Positions 1 to 11,700 of a DNA stretch of 64,000 bases are shown here, in pieces; position 1 is the first letter of the stretch, and each line of letters starts with the position of its first letter. The position numbers and the translations under genes are program-made. The stretch comes from Welwitschia mirabilis. Lineage: Eukaryota > Gnetophyta > Gnetopsida > Welwitschiales. The DNA lies in the NCBI GenBank assembly GCA_051453625.1, contig JBOZIK010000001.1:212583048-212647047 (forward strand), read 5' to 3'. Below the pieces are notes generated by a model. That model worked only from the letters and a program-made list of their open reading frames with translations. It was not told the origin of the DNA and did no database searches.

Positions 1-720
1 GAATTAGTAGACTATTTCTATAATGAATTAAATAGCCAAACTAAGCAACTTGTAGATTTTTCATGTAGTGATAACTCAATAAACCTAACATTAGAAAATG
101 TATGGAAGTTGTTGGAAGAATTAGTAAAAGTAAGTCAACTATGGCCTAAACCAACATCAAAAAACAATTATTCTATAATTCAAATCATAAAAGATCTTAA
201 AAAAATAAAACAAAAAAAGAAGGAAGTAAAAGAAGAAGAACCAACTAATTTAATCAAGGATTTCAATATAACTTTAGAAAAATATACTCAATTGATTCTA
301 GATGTAAAAGTGATAACTGAAAAAAAATATAGTTCCAACTTGTGATTATGTGAAGAAAACTATCATGTAATAAAAGAATGACCTTTATTGCTAACTTATA
401 AAGAGAAACTTTATGAATTAGTGTGTGCATTCAACCAAAGTCTTCAAACTTTAGAAATCAAAAATTAATTTCAAACTAGAATGAATGAACAACCAAACTT
501 TTAATCTTTTGAGAAAAAATTTAAGATCTTTCAAACAAGTCATTCAAATTTCCAACCATTTAAAAATAGATTTGAAAATGCTAACTTTTAATTAAATAAT
601 TCAAACTTCCAACCAAGTAGTTCAAATTTTCAAGTAAATACTTCATATTCATTAAATCAAAATGATTTACTTAGAAATTCCATTTGTAAAGTAAGAAAAT
701 ATTAAGAGAAGATAAATTCA
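1..720 (+). pseudogene. Ty3/gypsy gag remnant (Athila/Tat-like element I, entering mid-gene)
   Basis: The first 340 bases read as the C-terminal half of a retrotransposon gag (Retrotrans_gag type): a VDYFYNELNSQTKQLVDFS stretch, then NLTLENVWKLLEELV, then a lysine/glutamate-rich tail. The same order occurs on the minus strand at 60,900-61,560 in the better preserved relative, which supports the assignment. From about 500 to 650 a low-complexity linker repeats SNFQP-type units, as gag linkers often do. Gag packages element RNA in cytoplasmic particles, but this copy has several stops and cannot be functional. The gene starts upstream of the window. The longest open piece (109-345) is only a fragment of it. 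Confidence 0.7.
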
Positions 721-1219
721 AACATTAAAAATCTAGTAAATGTTCTTCAACAAACTATACTAGAAAATTAAAGATCATAAAGCTCACTTGTAATACAACC
801 TTTTCCTAACCCTAATAAAGTAAGAAAACATTTCAAAGTTATAACAAGAAGTGGAAATGATACAACACCTACCACCCTTAAGGATTCAACTTCTAAAAAT
901 AATAAGAAACATAATGAAGAAGAAGAGGATATAAAAATTTTAAAAAATCATAACTTCTCTTCTCCTTTAAGTGATAAGCTTAATAAGAAAAATTCTTCAT
1001 AGATAAAGGAAAGAAACCTACTATCCCTTGACTTAATATATCAAATACCAATCCTAATTCTAGTAATTATTTGAAATATTTAATGCAAGATGTGATTATA
1101 AATTTACCCTTTTGGAAACTCTTGCAAGAAGATCCTAAATATTTTGAATTATCGAGAGACATAATTAGGAGGAAATAAAAACAAATCATACCTAGTAAAA
1201 TCTTCCTAACCTAATCTAT

Positions 1220-1470
1220 AGGCAAGTTAATTTTGCAAAAATGTCCAAAATTTAAGGATCCTAGGGTAGCAATGGTTAGTATCACTTTAGAAGAAAATAA
1301 AAGAATCAAAAAAGCCTTAATTGATATAGGAGGAAGTGATAATATTATGTTTCTTCACATTTATTAAAGACCTGATTTGAAAAGTAAAATTAAGCCTAGA
1401 TTTATTATCCTAGAATCAACTGATACTTCAGTGAAAAAATCTTTAATATTAATAAAATACTTGGTGATTT
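1220..1470 (+). pseudogene. Retroviral-type aspartic protease remnant of element I
   Basis: Around 1,305-1,360 the plus strand reads KKALIDIGGSDNIMFLH, which resembles the ALIDxGAS active-site segment of plant gypsy proteases; the expected alanine is glycine here. It lies between gag and reverse transcriptase, the normal gypsy order. In-frame stops follow (for example after FLHIY). Family knowledge: this enzyme cleaves the gag-pol polyprotein. The match is short, so confidence is moderate. Confidence 0.5.
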
Positions 1471-2289
1471 AAATAGAAGAAGCTTTCTATCTAATTGATG
1501 TGGTTATCATATGAGTTGAGCATAACGGAGATTATCCACTACTTCAGAAAGAGAATTTTATACAATCATCCATTATATTATTGATACATGAATTAGAATG
1601 ATGGAGTACCACTTAGGAAATAAGAAATTTACCATTAGAGTTTTTGATGCTACTGAAAGAGACATGAATGATGAATGGAATGTAGAGAAAGAAATCAAAC
1701 CGACATTATTTTTATAGCATCATCCACTTAAATAGGGATGGTTAATGCTTTATAAACCCATCTTGTATGATGATCTAATTAAAGTAAAAAATTTAAAATC
1801 TTTCAATCATGATGAAATCAACTATGAACACCTTAGAACTAATTTTTTTGGGTAAGATAATAAAGAAACAAAATTTGTAATCTAAGAAGAAGTTTAACAT
1901 CTAAAAACAACTGAGGTTTCATATTTTGAGGAAGGTCATTCATCTTTAAAACCCAAATGACAGTCAGAGACAACAGTTAACTTTGAGAAAGTACTAACAG
2001 AAACTGAAAATTTTAACTTACAGCTAAAATATTTACCTAGTGGATTGAAATACGTCTTTTTGTTTAATGATCAAAATAAACCATTAATAATAAATGAAAA
2101 TTTTTTTCTCAATAAGAACCAAATTTAATCTTAGTTTTTACTTCCAAGGTTAATGCATTTGCTTAGACTTATATATACTTAGCAACCATTTCCACTTTTA
2201 TTATTTAATATAAAATTTACCTCAAAGTAATGTAAAACCTATTAGGCAACCCTAACGTAAACTAAATTCAATTCTTAAGTAAGTCATAA

Positions 2290-2768
2290 AACATAAAATC
2301 ATTAAATTAAGGGGTACTAGAATTATTTATGCCATATCTGATAGTGAGTGGATTAGCTCTTTGATGGTAGTACCTAAGAAATATGGGAACTAGATAATGT
2401 GTATTGATTTTAGAAAACTAAATAAAGTAATCAAGAAATACCATTGTCCTTTATATTTCCTTTACTAAATACTTGATAGAATCCAAGGACATGTTTTTTA
2501 TTACTTTCTTAATGGGTATAGGGGTTATGATCAGGTTTGTATCACTAGTGAGGATAAATCTAAAATAACTTTTACTTTATCTTTTGAGATTTTTGCCTTT
2601 AGATGCATGCCTTTTCGACTTTATAATGCTCCTGGTACTTTTTAATATGCATTGATGGGTATATTTCCTAATATGTTAGAGGATTTAATTAAAATTTTTA
2701 TGGATGATTTCTCAATCTACGATGAAAACTTTAAACAAACTTTAAAAAGATTAGAAAAATTCCTTAAT
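2290..2768 (+). pseudogene. Reverse transcriptase of element I (Athila/Tat-type gypsy)
   Basis: A nearly continuous RT reading is visible: SEWISSLMVVPKK near 2,345, CIDFRKLNKV near 2,405, then FLNGYRGYDQV, FAFRCMPFRLYNAPGTF and FMDDFS, the last being the F-x-DD catalytic box near 2,698-2,712. The YxFLxGYxGYxQ and FMDDF forms are typical of the non-chromovirus Athila/Tat branch rather than of chromoviruses. At least three stops interrupt the frame, for example TAG at 2,393 where GKW is expected. The RT copies element RNA into cDNA. The reading runs into a 46-N gap at 2,769 and resumes as the RT-RNase H connection at 2,815 (QSFLGYY). Confidence 0.8.
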
Positions 2769-2814
2769 NNNNNNNNNNNNNNNNNNNNNNNNNNNNNNNN
2801 NNNNNNNNNNNNNN

Positions 2815-4094
2815 CAAGTTCAATCTTTTCTTGGTTACTATAGGTTATATTATTATTTTATTTAGCATTATGATAAAATTTGTAAACCCCTTTAGTTATT
2901 ACTTAAAAAAGAAGCTAAATTTAAATTAAATAAATCTTGTTATATTTATTTTAAAACACTTAAAGATAAAATATCTTCCACACCTATTATAACAAGACTT
3001 GATTAGAATAAATATTTGACTTAATGTGTGATACTAGTAATAAGTATNNNNNNNNNNNNNNNNNNNNNNNNNNNNNNNNNNNNNNNNNNNNNNNNNNNNN
3101 NNNNNNNNNNNNNNNNNNNNNNNNNNNNNNNNNNNNNNNNNNNNNNNCAAGTTGTTAAAAATAAAATCATTAAATTAATGATACTAGAATTATTTTTACC
3201 ATATCTGATAGTGAGTGGGTTACCCCTTTGAGGGTAGCATCTAAGAAAGAAGGGAAGTGGATAATGTTTAATGATTTTAGAAAGCTTAATAAAGTGAAAA
3301 AGAAAGACCATTACCCTTTAATGTTTCTAGAACAAATACTTAATAGGATCTAAGGAAATGTCTTCTATTGTTTTCTTGATGGGTATAGTAGTTATAATCA
3401 GGTTTGTATAGTTAGTAAGGATTAAGAAAAAATAACTTTTACTTCATCTTTTAAAATATTATGTTTTATACATATGTCTTTTAAACTTTCTAATACCCCT
3501 AAACCTTTTAANNNNNNNNNNNNNNNNNNNNNNNNNNNNNNNNNNNNNNNNNNNNNNNNNNNNNNNNNNNNNNNNNNNNNNNNNNNNNNNNNNNNNNNNN
3601 NNNNNNNNNNNAAATACTTAATAGGATCTAAGGAAATGTCTTATATTATTTTCTTGATGGGTATAGTAGTTATAATCAGGTTTGTATAGCTAGTAAGGAT
3701 CAAGCAAAAATAACTTTTACTTCATCTTTTAAAATATATTTTTTTTATACATATGTCTTTTAAAATTTCTAATACCCATAAACCTTTTAACGTGCAATGA
3801 TGAGTATATTTTATAATATGTTAAAGGATTTAATTGAAATTTTTATGGATGACTTCTTAATCTTTGGTAAAATCTTTGAATAAGTTATAGAAATATTACA
3901 GAAAGTCATAGATAGATGCATTGAGAGTAGCCTACATTTGAGCTGGAAAAAAGAGTTTCTTTCTTGTTAATAATGGAATTGTCTTAGGCTATCAATTTCT
4001 AGTAAGGAAATTAGGATGGATCCTAAAAAAATTAAGTATAATTGAAAACCTAAACCTTACAACAAATGTTAAACAAGTTAGATCTTTTTCTAAT
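2815..4094 (+). pseudogene. Repeated RT segments of element I between assembly gaps
   Basis: 2,815-3,047 reads as the RT-RNase H connection (SFLGYYRLYY, CKPL, TLKDKISSTPIIT). After a 100-N gap the sequence restarts at an earlier point: 3,148-3,511 repeats the SEWVTPL, NDFRKLNKV and FLDGYSSYNQV part of RT. After another 100-N gap 3,612-4,094 repeats FLDGYSSYNQV and runs on through FMDDF. The copies differ by scattered substitutions. Either several element copies lie in tandem here, or diverged contigs were placed end to end; the fixed 100-base gaps favour the second. Confidence 0.65.
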
Positions 4095-4194
4095 NNNNNN
4101 NNNNNNNNNNNNNNNNNNNNNNNNNNNNNNNNNNNNNNNNNNNNNNNNNNNNNNNNNNNNNNNNNNNNNNNNNNNNNNNNNNNNNNNNNNNNNN

Positions 4195-5040
4195 GAAAGT
4201 CATAGATAGATGCATTGAGAGTAGCCTACGTGTGAGCTGGAAAAAAGAGTTTCTTTCTTGTTAATAATGGAATTGTCTTATGCTATCAATTTCTAGTAAG
4301 GAAATTAGGATGGACCCTAAAAAAATTAAGTATAATTGAAAACCTAAACCTTATAACAAATGTTAAACAAATTAGATCTTTTCTTGATCATTATGATTTT
4401 TATTATCATTTTTTTAGGATTATGCTAAAATTTAAAAGCCGCTTCATTCATTACTTGAAAAAAAAGATAAGTTTGAATGGAATGAATCTTGTTAACTTGA
4501 TTTTGAAACACTTAAAGATAAAATCTCTTTTGAATAAAAAATTTGGATTATTATGTGATGCTAGTAATATTACTGTGAATGGGGTTATTAGACAAAATAT
4601 GAAAAAGATTTTAAAGTTATATCTTACCATAGCAAAACTTTGTCTAAAGTTCAATCGAATTACACTACTATTAAAAAGGAAATATTAGCCATAATCTTTT
4701 ACCTTAATAATCTTAGACACTATTTTTAAGTGTTTCATATAAATGTTTACACAGANNNNNNNNNNNNNNNNNNNNNNNNNNNNNNNNNNNNNNNNNNNNN
4801 NNNNNNNNNNNNNNNNNNNNNNNNNNNNNNNNNNNNNNNNNNNNNNNNNNNNNNNTTGCCTCAATAATATTAGATACTATTTTTAAGGGTTTTATATAAA
4901 TATTTACACAGACCATGCAGCTATTCAATACCTCATAATTAAGAAAGATTTTAGTGATAAACTTATTAGATGTATCCTCCTTATGCAAGAATTTAATCTT
5001 ACCGTCATTGATAAAGTAGAAAGACATAATAGTGTACTGT
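4195..5040 (+). pseudogene. RNase H domain of element I, interrupted by an insertion
   Basis: Readings include RSFLDHYDFYYHFF near 4,377, LLCDASNITVNGVIRQ near 4,550, and VYTDHAAIQYLIIKKD near 4,890, followed by LIRCILLMQEFNLTV. These are standard gypsy RNase H landmarks; D in CDAS and D in YTDH are catalytic positions known for the family. A 100-N gap (4,756-4,855) splits the domain, with about 57 bases repeated on both sides. The frame ends at ERHNSV (about 5,039), where NSVADHLSRL is usual. The missing continuation VDHFSHL is found at about 10,290, so an insertion separates the halves. Confidence 0.75.
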
Positions 5041-5995
5041 AAAACTCCAAATTTTGTAGTTGAAAATCTACAAACTTAATGCTTTGATACTAAAGTATAA
5101 CTTCCAATTTGTAAATAATTACCTGAAGAAGAGATTATATTTTAAGCTCTTGAAAATGCAATACTTATTTCATATTTAACTTATTTTTTATCATGGTTAT
5201 AGTGTAATAGATCACAAAGTTAATATTTAAATGAAACCATAACTAGTCCCTAAATTTATGTTCATATATCTATAAGGATCCTATACCTAACCCATAAGTT
5301 TTCTTACATATATGCTTCTAAAACAAACAAATTGAAATGAATAATATAGCAAGGAAATGAAACAATGTACTATAATCATAAGGATCCTTAGAATTATAAG
5401 TAGATAATAGTTACAACGAAACTACAACTAGATAAAACCCCTTTTATAGTACACAAAAGAAGGCCTAGATTAATTATTTAATGAGTTTAAATAGGGCAAT
5501 TGTAAGGTCATAGACTTACCCTAGAGGAACTGATAAACTTAGCAAGCAATACTTGAACATGATATACATGACATATAATTAGCTAGACTATAAGTTAAAC
5601 AAGATATAATTGTTTGTTAAAAAAAAAATGATTAAGAGATTCTATAGAGGAGTAACAAAACTATAGAAATTTATAATTCAGCTCCAAAAGTTAAGCTAGA
5701 TAGAATAGAAATTTATAACCCACTATACATCCACATGAAGAATGAACTTTAGGAAAAGAGTTCTTCAACATTCTCACAAGTGGCTTAGTGATAGATACTA
5801 GAAGTTAACTAGATATATTAGGAATTTTAAACATACTTTCTAAATATATATTTTGAGGCTATAAATTATATTTGTGTAAAAATCAAAGGAGGGCAAAATT
5901 TAAATTGAATATAAATTACTTTTGGGACTCAAACTAAAGAAATGAAAGTTCTGAGGTTATTAGCTCTAATTATATTAATTTATGCTAAAGTACAC

Positions 5996-6006
5996 CTCTG
6001 ATACCA
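5996..6006 (-). other. Primer-binding-site-like motif (initiator tRNA-Met type), minus strand
   Basis: Read on the minus strand this is TGGTATCAGAG, an exact match to the primer-binding site complementary to the 3' end of plant initiator tRNA-Met, used by many copia elements. It directly follows GGTCA, consistent with an LTR ending in CA to its right. No matching LTR or pol gene was found beside it, so it may be the remnant of an element within the larger insertion. Confidence 0.5.
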
Positions 6007-6229
6007 TGACCTAAATATATGGTGGCACTTAGGTTATATTTTATTAGTTCCTTAGAAGAAATCAACATAAAGAAATATGTGCATTAACAAGGAATTGAAG
6101 GCATAATTATATGCAGATAAGCATAACCCTAAATAAAAAGGTTACTCCTTGGAATTGAACCCCTGACTTCAAGGCTTTTGTCTTAATTCTCTTCTAATGA
6201 ACAATTAAAATATGCTAATTATTGGGATG

Positions 6230-7600
6230 AAAAAGGGATCAACCTTTAAATGGACAGAGAATCTTGTTTGGGTGCACTGCACAAGGAGGTAAACGCCGCG
6301 GATTGTTGCCTGTGCATTGTGCAAGAAAGTGATTCCTACACTGAACAGGAGATGTGCACGAGATGAAAACAGAAAGACGGAAACGAGCTTCAAACAAATG
6401 ATGTGTGCCATTGTCACATGTACAACATTTTCGCAGGGCAACTTGAAATATGAGAGACTGCGTGATGCATTGCCTACATTTGTTAAATGTGTCCTTGTAT
6501 CTATTAACAGTGTTAATGCGGCTGAAGGCTGCAATTGTGCACCGGGCAAAAAAAATGCATTGGATGAGGCTCAGGATTTAGGGAAGGGTGCTATGTGGAA
6601 TTTGAAAGAAGGTGCGCAGCGGAAAGCTGGGGAGTGCCATTATGTGCAAGAAGAAGCATTGCGCGAAGAAGCAGACACGCCGCGCAAGAAGGGACACAAG
6701 AGGACTGTACACCGAGAAGAAGAGCATTTGACGGGCAAGGCGAGTGGACATTTTTGCTCTTGTAGTTTACTTGATGGGCAGGGCACGGAAGGAGAAAAGA
6801 GGGAGTATTGATTTGAATAATCGAATTCCTACGCACGCATCATTGCAGTGAAGAAGATGAGGAACAACATTGCGCAGGAGTTATGTAGCACAGACAATGC
6901 ACTCCAAGAGAGAAAGTTAGACTTCATTTCGATTCCCTTTACATTTTCATGATCGCTGAATGTGTTTCTTGATGGGAGCTTACACAAATCTCATAATGCA
7001 TTTTTCTGATGGCCGTTTTTAAAGCGCCATCTACTCCTGTTTGAATGAAGAAGGGGGTTGCATCGGAGTTCCTCGCAGGGAAAACAAAACAGACACTTCC
7101 CGAAGGGAAAAGGGTGTACTCTAACTGAGGGCAAATAGAAGATGAACAAAGTCATGCAGTAGGGATTCACGCGGAGGTAAGTACGCTAGAGGATGAGGAA
7201 CGTCATCGACCGTGTCCAACGTGCTTATGCAGCAATAAATCTAACACTTCGCTAACGCTACTGACAAGTTGGTGGGTAGCGGTTTGTTGTCATGTGCTAC
7301 TGCCCTAATGTAATAGTACAAGTTGACTAGTGGATGTTGGGCGGCCAGCTGTCCAAGTCTATGTGATACGCGTTCTGCCATTTCCTTTTAAAACGGAGTG
7401 GGCTGAACAATCTTCTATCTCATATTAAATGAGGTGTATAGGTGAAATGCACACCACAAGTTTGGCATATACATGCTATGTGTCATCACTCCAAAGCACG
7501 CAGTACACAAATTAATAGCTCTGGGGAGGGGGTTTAGCTTCTTCATTTTAAAACAAATCAAATCTTACGTGCAGTCTTTTCAAATAGTGTTGTGAGTAAG
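6230..7600. other. GC- and CpG-rich island inside the insertion
   Basis: This stretch is strikingly richer in G, C and intact CpG (for example CGCCGCGG near 6,295 and ACGCCGCGC near 6,677) than anything else in the window except the patatin exons. Words such as GTGCAAGAAG, TTGCGCGAAG and TTGCGCAGG recur, giving a low-order repetitive texture. A stop-free stretch of 164 codons (6,317-6,811, plus) has no recognisable domain. Retained CpG suggests a younger or less methylated sequence than its surroundings. It could be the non-coding core of a large retrotransposon derivative or an untranslated gene region; its function is not recognised. Confidence 0.5.
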
Positions 7601-9088
7601 GCCCATCAACGCTTATATCATATTGCTCACATGTTCCCTTTCTTAATTAAAAATTTTAATTTTATAATATAGTTCACTTGCAATGGTACGTCAAGCGCTT
7701 GAGTAGATTAAATTTTATAAATATCTATTATAGGATAATTTTTTGTTGATTCATGCAATTAAGGTTAGAACTATGAGATAGAGGAGTATAAGTAGGAGGT
7801 TAAATGAACCCTTTTTTAATTTATTAAGGCCCATTCTCTTCCTTAAGATAATCCTTCTTATAATTTAGGGGTATCTATGTCTTAGTAGTGCCTCTCAAGC
7901 ACAATAATAGATATTCTTATTCAACTTTTTCTTTTCAAATAATAAATAAAATGCTCAATTTGTATAGTAAAATGTTTCACTAATAATGGATAATAGAATG
8001 CATAAGAAATTCTTCAAGAATGTATACAAGAATAATTAGTCAAATATCATGTTTGCTTGTAATAATATGAACTAAGGAAAGTTATTCATAAATCTACAAT
8101 CAAGTATTAAGTAGTAAGGAATTTCATTAAACCCATAAGGGACACACATAATAAAAATAGCATTAGACTATTAATACTCATCTAATGAAGCATCATTCAA
8201 GACTATCATGCAATGTCCACAAATCATTATCTTTTCAAGTAAGATTTCCAAGAGTCACAGAAACACCCAAACAATTATTTCTAAGAATGAGAAAATTCCA
8301 TAGTAGACACCAAGCTTAATCTTCACTCCACTTCATTCCTCAAAGGATTTCCTGCACAATAGGCATGGCAGGAGAATTGTACCTTCACAATTTTCAATAT
8401 AGTCCATGATAAGGTTTTTAGCTAAAAAGTATTCAAGCATAAGAAGGAATCGAATGAGAATATTAAATGACCAAAACCTTGTATCAGATATAATAATTGA
8501 GGTACAAATATCCAAGTCTCAGTAAACGCAAAATGTTTAATGAATAGTATGCCTGTCAGAGGGGTGTCGAATACCCATTTGTCTAGAGGATCATTCCTAT
8601 GGCCAATAGAAACTTTTTAGGTGGGATAACCCCCTAAAGCCACAAGACATCATGTCATGCAATAACTAGATGGGTAATCACCCTGATTACTCTAATAGCT
8701 ACTTATATGGTGAATAGGAGCCCTTTAGATGGCCTAGCCCTGAAGCCACATAATTTGGTCACTTAGTAAAGTTTTAAACATAGTAGAGAAATCATAGCCA
8801 AGATATTTTATGTATAAGAAAAAGATTTACTTAAGACATATAAAAGGATATAGGAATCAACTAGAACATATGAGAAATATATAGAATTGCATGAATCATA
8901 CAAGAGATTAAAGTAGACCATAAAACCATAGAAGAAATAATACAAAAGCTAAGAACCATACCAATTTTAAGATGCAGCTCAAGATCTCGTGAATATTATA
9001 AGGCTTCAAGGTTTTTCAAGCTTCAAAATTTAGTAGCAAAGGGTTCTCAAAAAATGAAAGTGAGGGAAAAGGAAGAGGAGGGTCCTAT
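7600..9088. other. AT-rich part of the insertion with an internal imperfect repeat
   Basis: No gene is visible. At about 8,570-8,770 two diverged units of roughly 115 bases each carry an AACTTTTTAGGTGG / AGCCCTTTAGATGG core, followed by CCCTAAAGCCACA / CCCTGAAGCCACA. This resembles LTR or leader DNA more than coding sequence. The last 40 bases before the N gap are repeated at 9,800-9,838 on its other side. Confidence 0.4.
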
Positions 9089-9785
9089 NNNNNNNNNNNN
9101 NNNNNNNNNNNNNNNNNNNNNNNNNNNNNNNNNNNNNNNNNNNNNNNNNNNNNNNNNNNNNNNNNNNNNNNNNNNNNNNNNNNNNNNNNNNNNNNNNNNN
9201 NNNNNNNNNNNNNNNNNNNNNNNNNNNNNNNNNNNNNNNNNNNNNNNNNNNNNNNNNNNNNNNNNNNNNNNNNNNNNNNNNNNNNNNNNNNNNNNNNNNN
9301 NNNNNNNNNNNNNNNNNNNNNNNNNNNNNNNNNNNNNNNNNNNNNNNNNNNNNNNNNNNNNNNNNNNNNNNNNNNNNNNNNNNNNNNNNNNNNNNNNNNN
9401 NNNNNNNNNNNNNNNNNNNNNNNNNNNNNNNNNNNNNNNNNNNNNNNNNNNNNNNNNNNNNNNNNNNNNNNNNNNNNNNNNNNNNNNNNNNNNNNNNNNN
9501 NNNNNNNNNNNNNNNNNNNNNNNNNNNNNNNNNNNNNNNNNNNNNNNNNNNNNNNNNNNNNNNNNNNNNNNNNNNNNNNNNNNNNNNNNNNNNNNNNNNN
9601 NNNNNNNNNNNNNNNNNNNNNNNNNNNNNNNNNNNNNNNNNNNNNNNNNNNNNNNNNNNNNNNNNNNNNNNNNNNNNNNNNNNNNNNNNNNNNNNNNNNN
9701 NNNNNNNNNNNNNNNNNNNNNNNNNNNNNNNNNNNNNNNNNNNNNNNNNNNNNNNNNNNNNNNNNNNNNNNNNNNNNNNNNNNNN
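9089..9785. other. Assembly gap (697 N) with identical flanks
   Basis: The sequence ending AGGAGGAGGGTCCTAT before the gap recurs immediately after it (9,786-9,838). The two contig ends therefore overlap, and the gap length may be spurious. Open frames that span these Ns are not real. Confidence 0.95.
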
Positions 9786-10275
9786 AGCAAAGGCTTCTTA
9801 GAAAATGAAAGTGAGGGAAAAGGAAGAGGAGGGTCCTATTTATAACTAAGGGTTGGTGGAATGTGAAGGATCATGAGAATATAAAGAAAAAACATTATAA
9901 ATGAGGGCAGTTAAGTGGTGGGGATTCCATTATCTTGTCAGGTCACTGGGAACATAATACATAACAATTATGCTTGCTAAATAAAAATATTTCATAAATA
10001 TGAGAGCAATTTCTTTAATATTTAACAATAATAGCTTTAGACATTAAGCATTTCTACTTCAAATAATTTCAATTTCAAATTCTCAACTCATTGGCATTTT
10101 CTAAAATGAGCAATTAAGTGAAATAAGGCCAAAGCACAAAATTATAATCATGGAACTAGTAGTTATAAAGGAAAACATCTAATAATTAGCATGAAGTATT
10201 ATCCTTATTCTATTTTGATTTATTTATTAAAATATTTTAAACCTAATTTCTGATTGTTTAAAATTTGGGACATGA

Positions 10276-11700
10276 TAATAGTAGATCATTTCTCACATCT
10301 TTCTTCTTCTCTTAAAAATCTTTTAATTAATGATTCTTTTACAGATGAATAACATTTTGTCATTTTTTCTACTCATCCTTCTCCTTGATATGCTGACATA
10401 GTTAGTTATCTTATTACCATGAAAACACTATAACATTGAAGCAATAATAAAAAAATATTTTTCACTATAGAATGGATGATTATGAATGGAATGAGCCACA
10501 TCTTTACTGTAGGTGCAAAGACCATATTATAAGGAAATGTATGCCTGAATGGAAAAATTTAGACATTCTTTATCTTTATCATGGTGATGTAGGTGAAGGA
10601 TACTTTAGTGGATATAAAATAGTAATAAAAATTCTTTGATTTTATTAACCTAGTCTTTTTTAGGACTCTTTTGATTTTTTTTAAGGGTGTAATGCTTGTC
10701 AATGATATGGTATTGTTATTGGTTCTTATGATATGCTCATTAGATCTATTCTTGAACATGAACCTTTTGATTATTAGAGAATTGATTTTATAGGCTTTAT
10801 TAGAACATCTTCTAGTGGTAAAACTTACATTTTAATAGTTGTTGTTTATGTTACTAAATGGGTTAAAGCTATTCCTACTTTTACAAATAATGTTCAAACT
10901 ATTTGCAATTTTGTTAAAACTTGTATTTTTTAATGTCTTGATTTTTCTAAAATTATCATTAGTGATTAAGAAACTTATTTTATAAATCATCTTTTAGGAG
11001 ACTTCTTTTATCCATTAGAATAAAATATAGAATATCTTGTGCTTATCATCCTCAATCTAATGGCTAAGTTGAAAATGCAAATAGAGAAATAAAGAAAATT
11101 CTTCAAGAACTGGTCTCCATTAATGAAAAATGTTAGGCTTTTAAGCTTAACAATGTTCTTTTGTGGGCTTACCATACTATTTGACATAATTCACTTAGTT
11201 TTTTACCTTATGAACTTATGTACAAAAAAGTTTGTATTTTATTAGTTAATGTTTTTTATTACTCTTATAGTTCTTCATATTAACTTAATCTTGTAGATTA
11301 GAATGAAAATCTTAAAAATAGATTAATCCAACATAATCAATTAGACAAAAAACATATTTTGCCAAACATTGTTAACTCATTCATAAAGTTTAAGCTAAGT
11401 TCAAACATGATAAAAACTTAACTCATAAAAAGTTTGAACCTAGTCAACCTATTCTTTTATACAATATTAGAGTGCATCTTTTATAGAAACAAGTTGACCT
11501 CTAAATGGTTAAGCCCTATCTTATAGAAAAAGTATATTGTAATGGCTTATTTGTGATTTCTAACTTAGACTCTAGAGAGATTCAGAAATTTAATGGATAA
11601 AGGTTGAAAATATACCAAAAACCTTTTGATGCAATCTTGGACATGATAGAAGCATTTGTCTTAAGGGTTTTCCTTTATGATAAGGACTACCTTCCTATCA
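10276..11700 (+). pseudogene. RNase H-integrase linker and integrase of element I
   Basis: The reading starts with VVDHFSHL, then YADIVSYLIT (10,390), as in Athila/Tat polyproteins. The integrase zinc-finger region is decayed (GYFSGYK, then CNACQ near 10,690). The core shows the first D in RIDFIGF (about 10,775), TYILIVVVYVTKWVKAIPT, the second D in IIISD (about 10,960) and the glutamate in YHPQSNG-stop-VEN (about 11,050), followed by REIKKILQE. It ends in WAYHT and LPYELMYKK. The integrase would insert element cDNA into chromosomes, but stops at 10,967 and 11,065 and several frameshifts make this copy dead. The minus-strand copy at 57,870-58,770 has the same motifs in better condition. Confidence 0.8.

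Larger units (their letters stand above)
5041..10275. mobile_element. Segment inserted between RNase H and integrase of element I
   Basis: The retroelement frame stops at about 5,040 (ERHNSV) and resumes at about 10,276 (HDNIVVDHFSHL), so the 5.2 kb between is an insertion. Its left end starts TGTAAAACTCCAAATTTTG and its right end finishes AAAATTTGGGACA. These form an imperfect inverted repeat with the TG...CA ends usual for LTR retrotransposons. The flanks share ATAATAGT, a possible but imprecise target duplication. A 697-N gap (9,089-9,785) lies within. No polymerase genes were recognised, so it could be a non-autonomous LTR element or a composite of several insertions. It covers the primer-site-like motif at 5,996, the GC-rich island at 6,230 and AT-rich DNA elsewhere. 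Confidence 0.6.

Noticed and set aside
6151-6161. GGTTCAATTCC on the minus strand, resembling a tRNA B box
   Set aside because: No A box, acceptor stem pairing or cloverleaf could be made around it, and no poly-A or SINE tail was seen.
6317-6811. 164-codon open frame in the GC-rich island
   Set aside because: It has no recognisable domain, low-order repetitive sequence and overlapping open frames on the other strand, as expected from composition. No relative in the window supports it.
9047-9845. Long open frames on both strands
   Set aside because: They consist almost entirely of N. The same holds for frames at 14,400-15,023 and 58,751-59,395.
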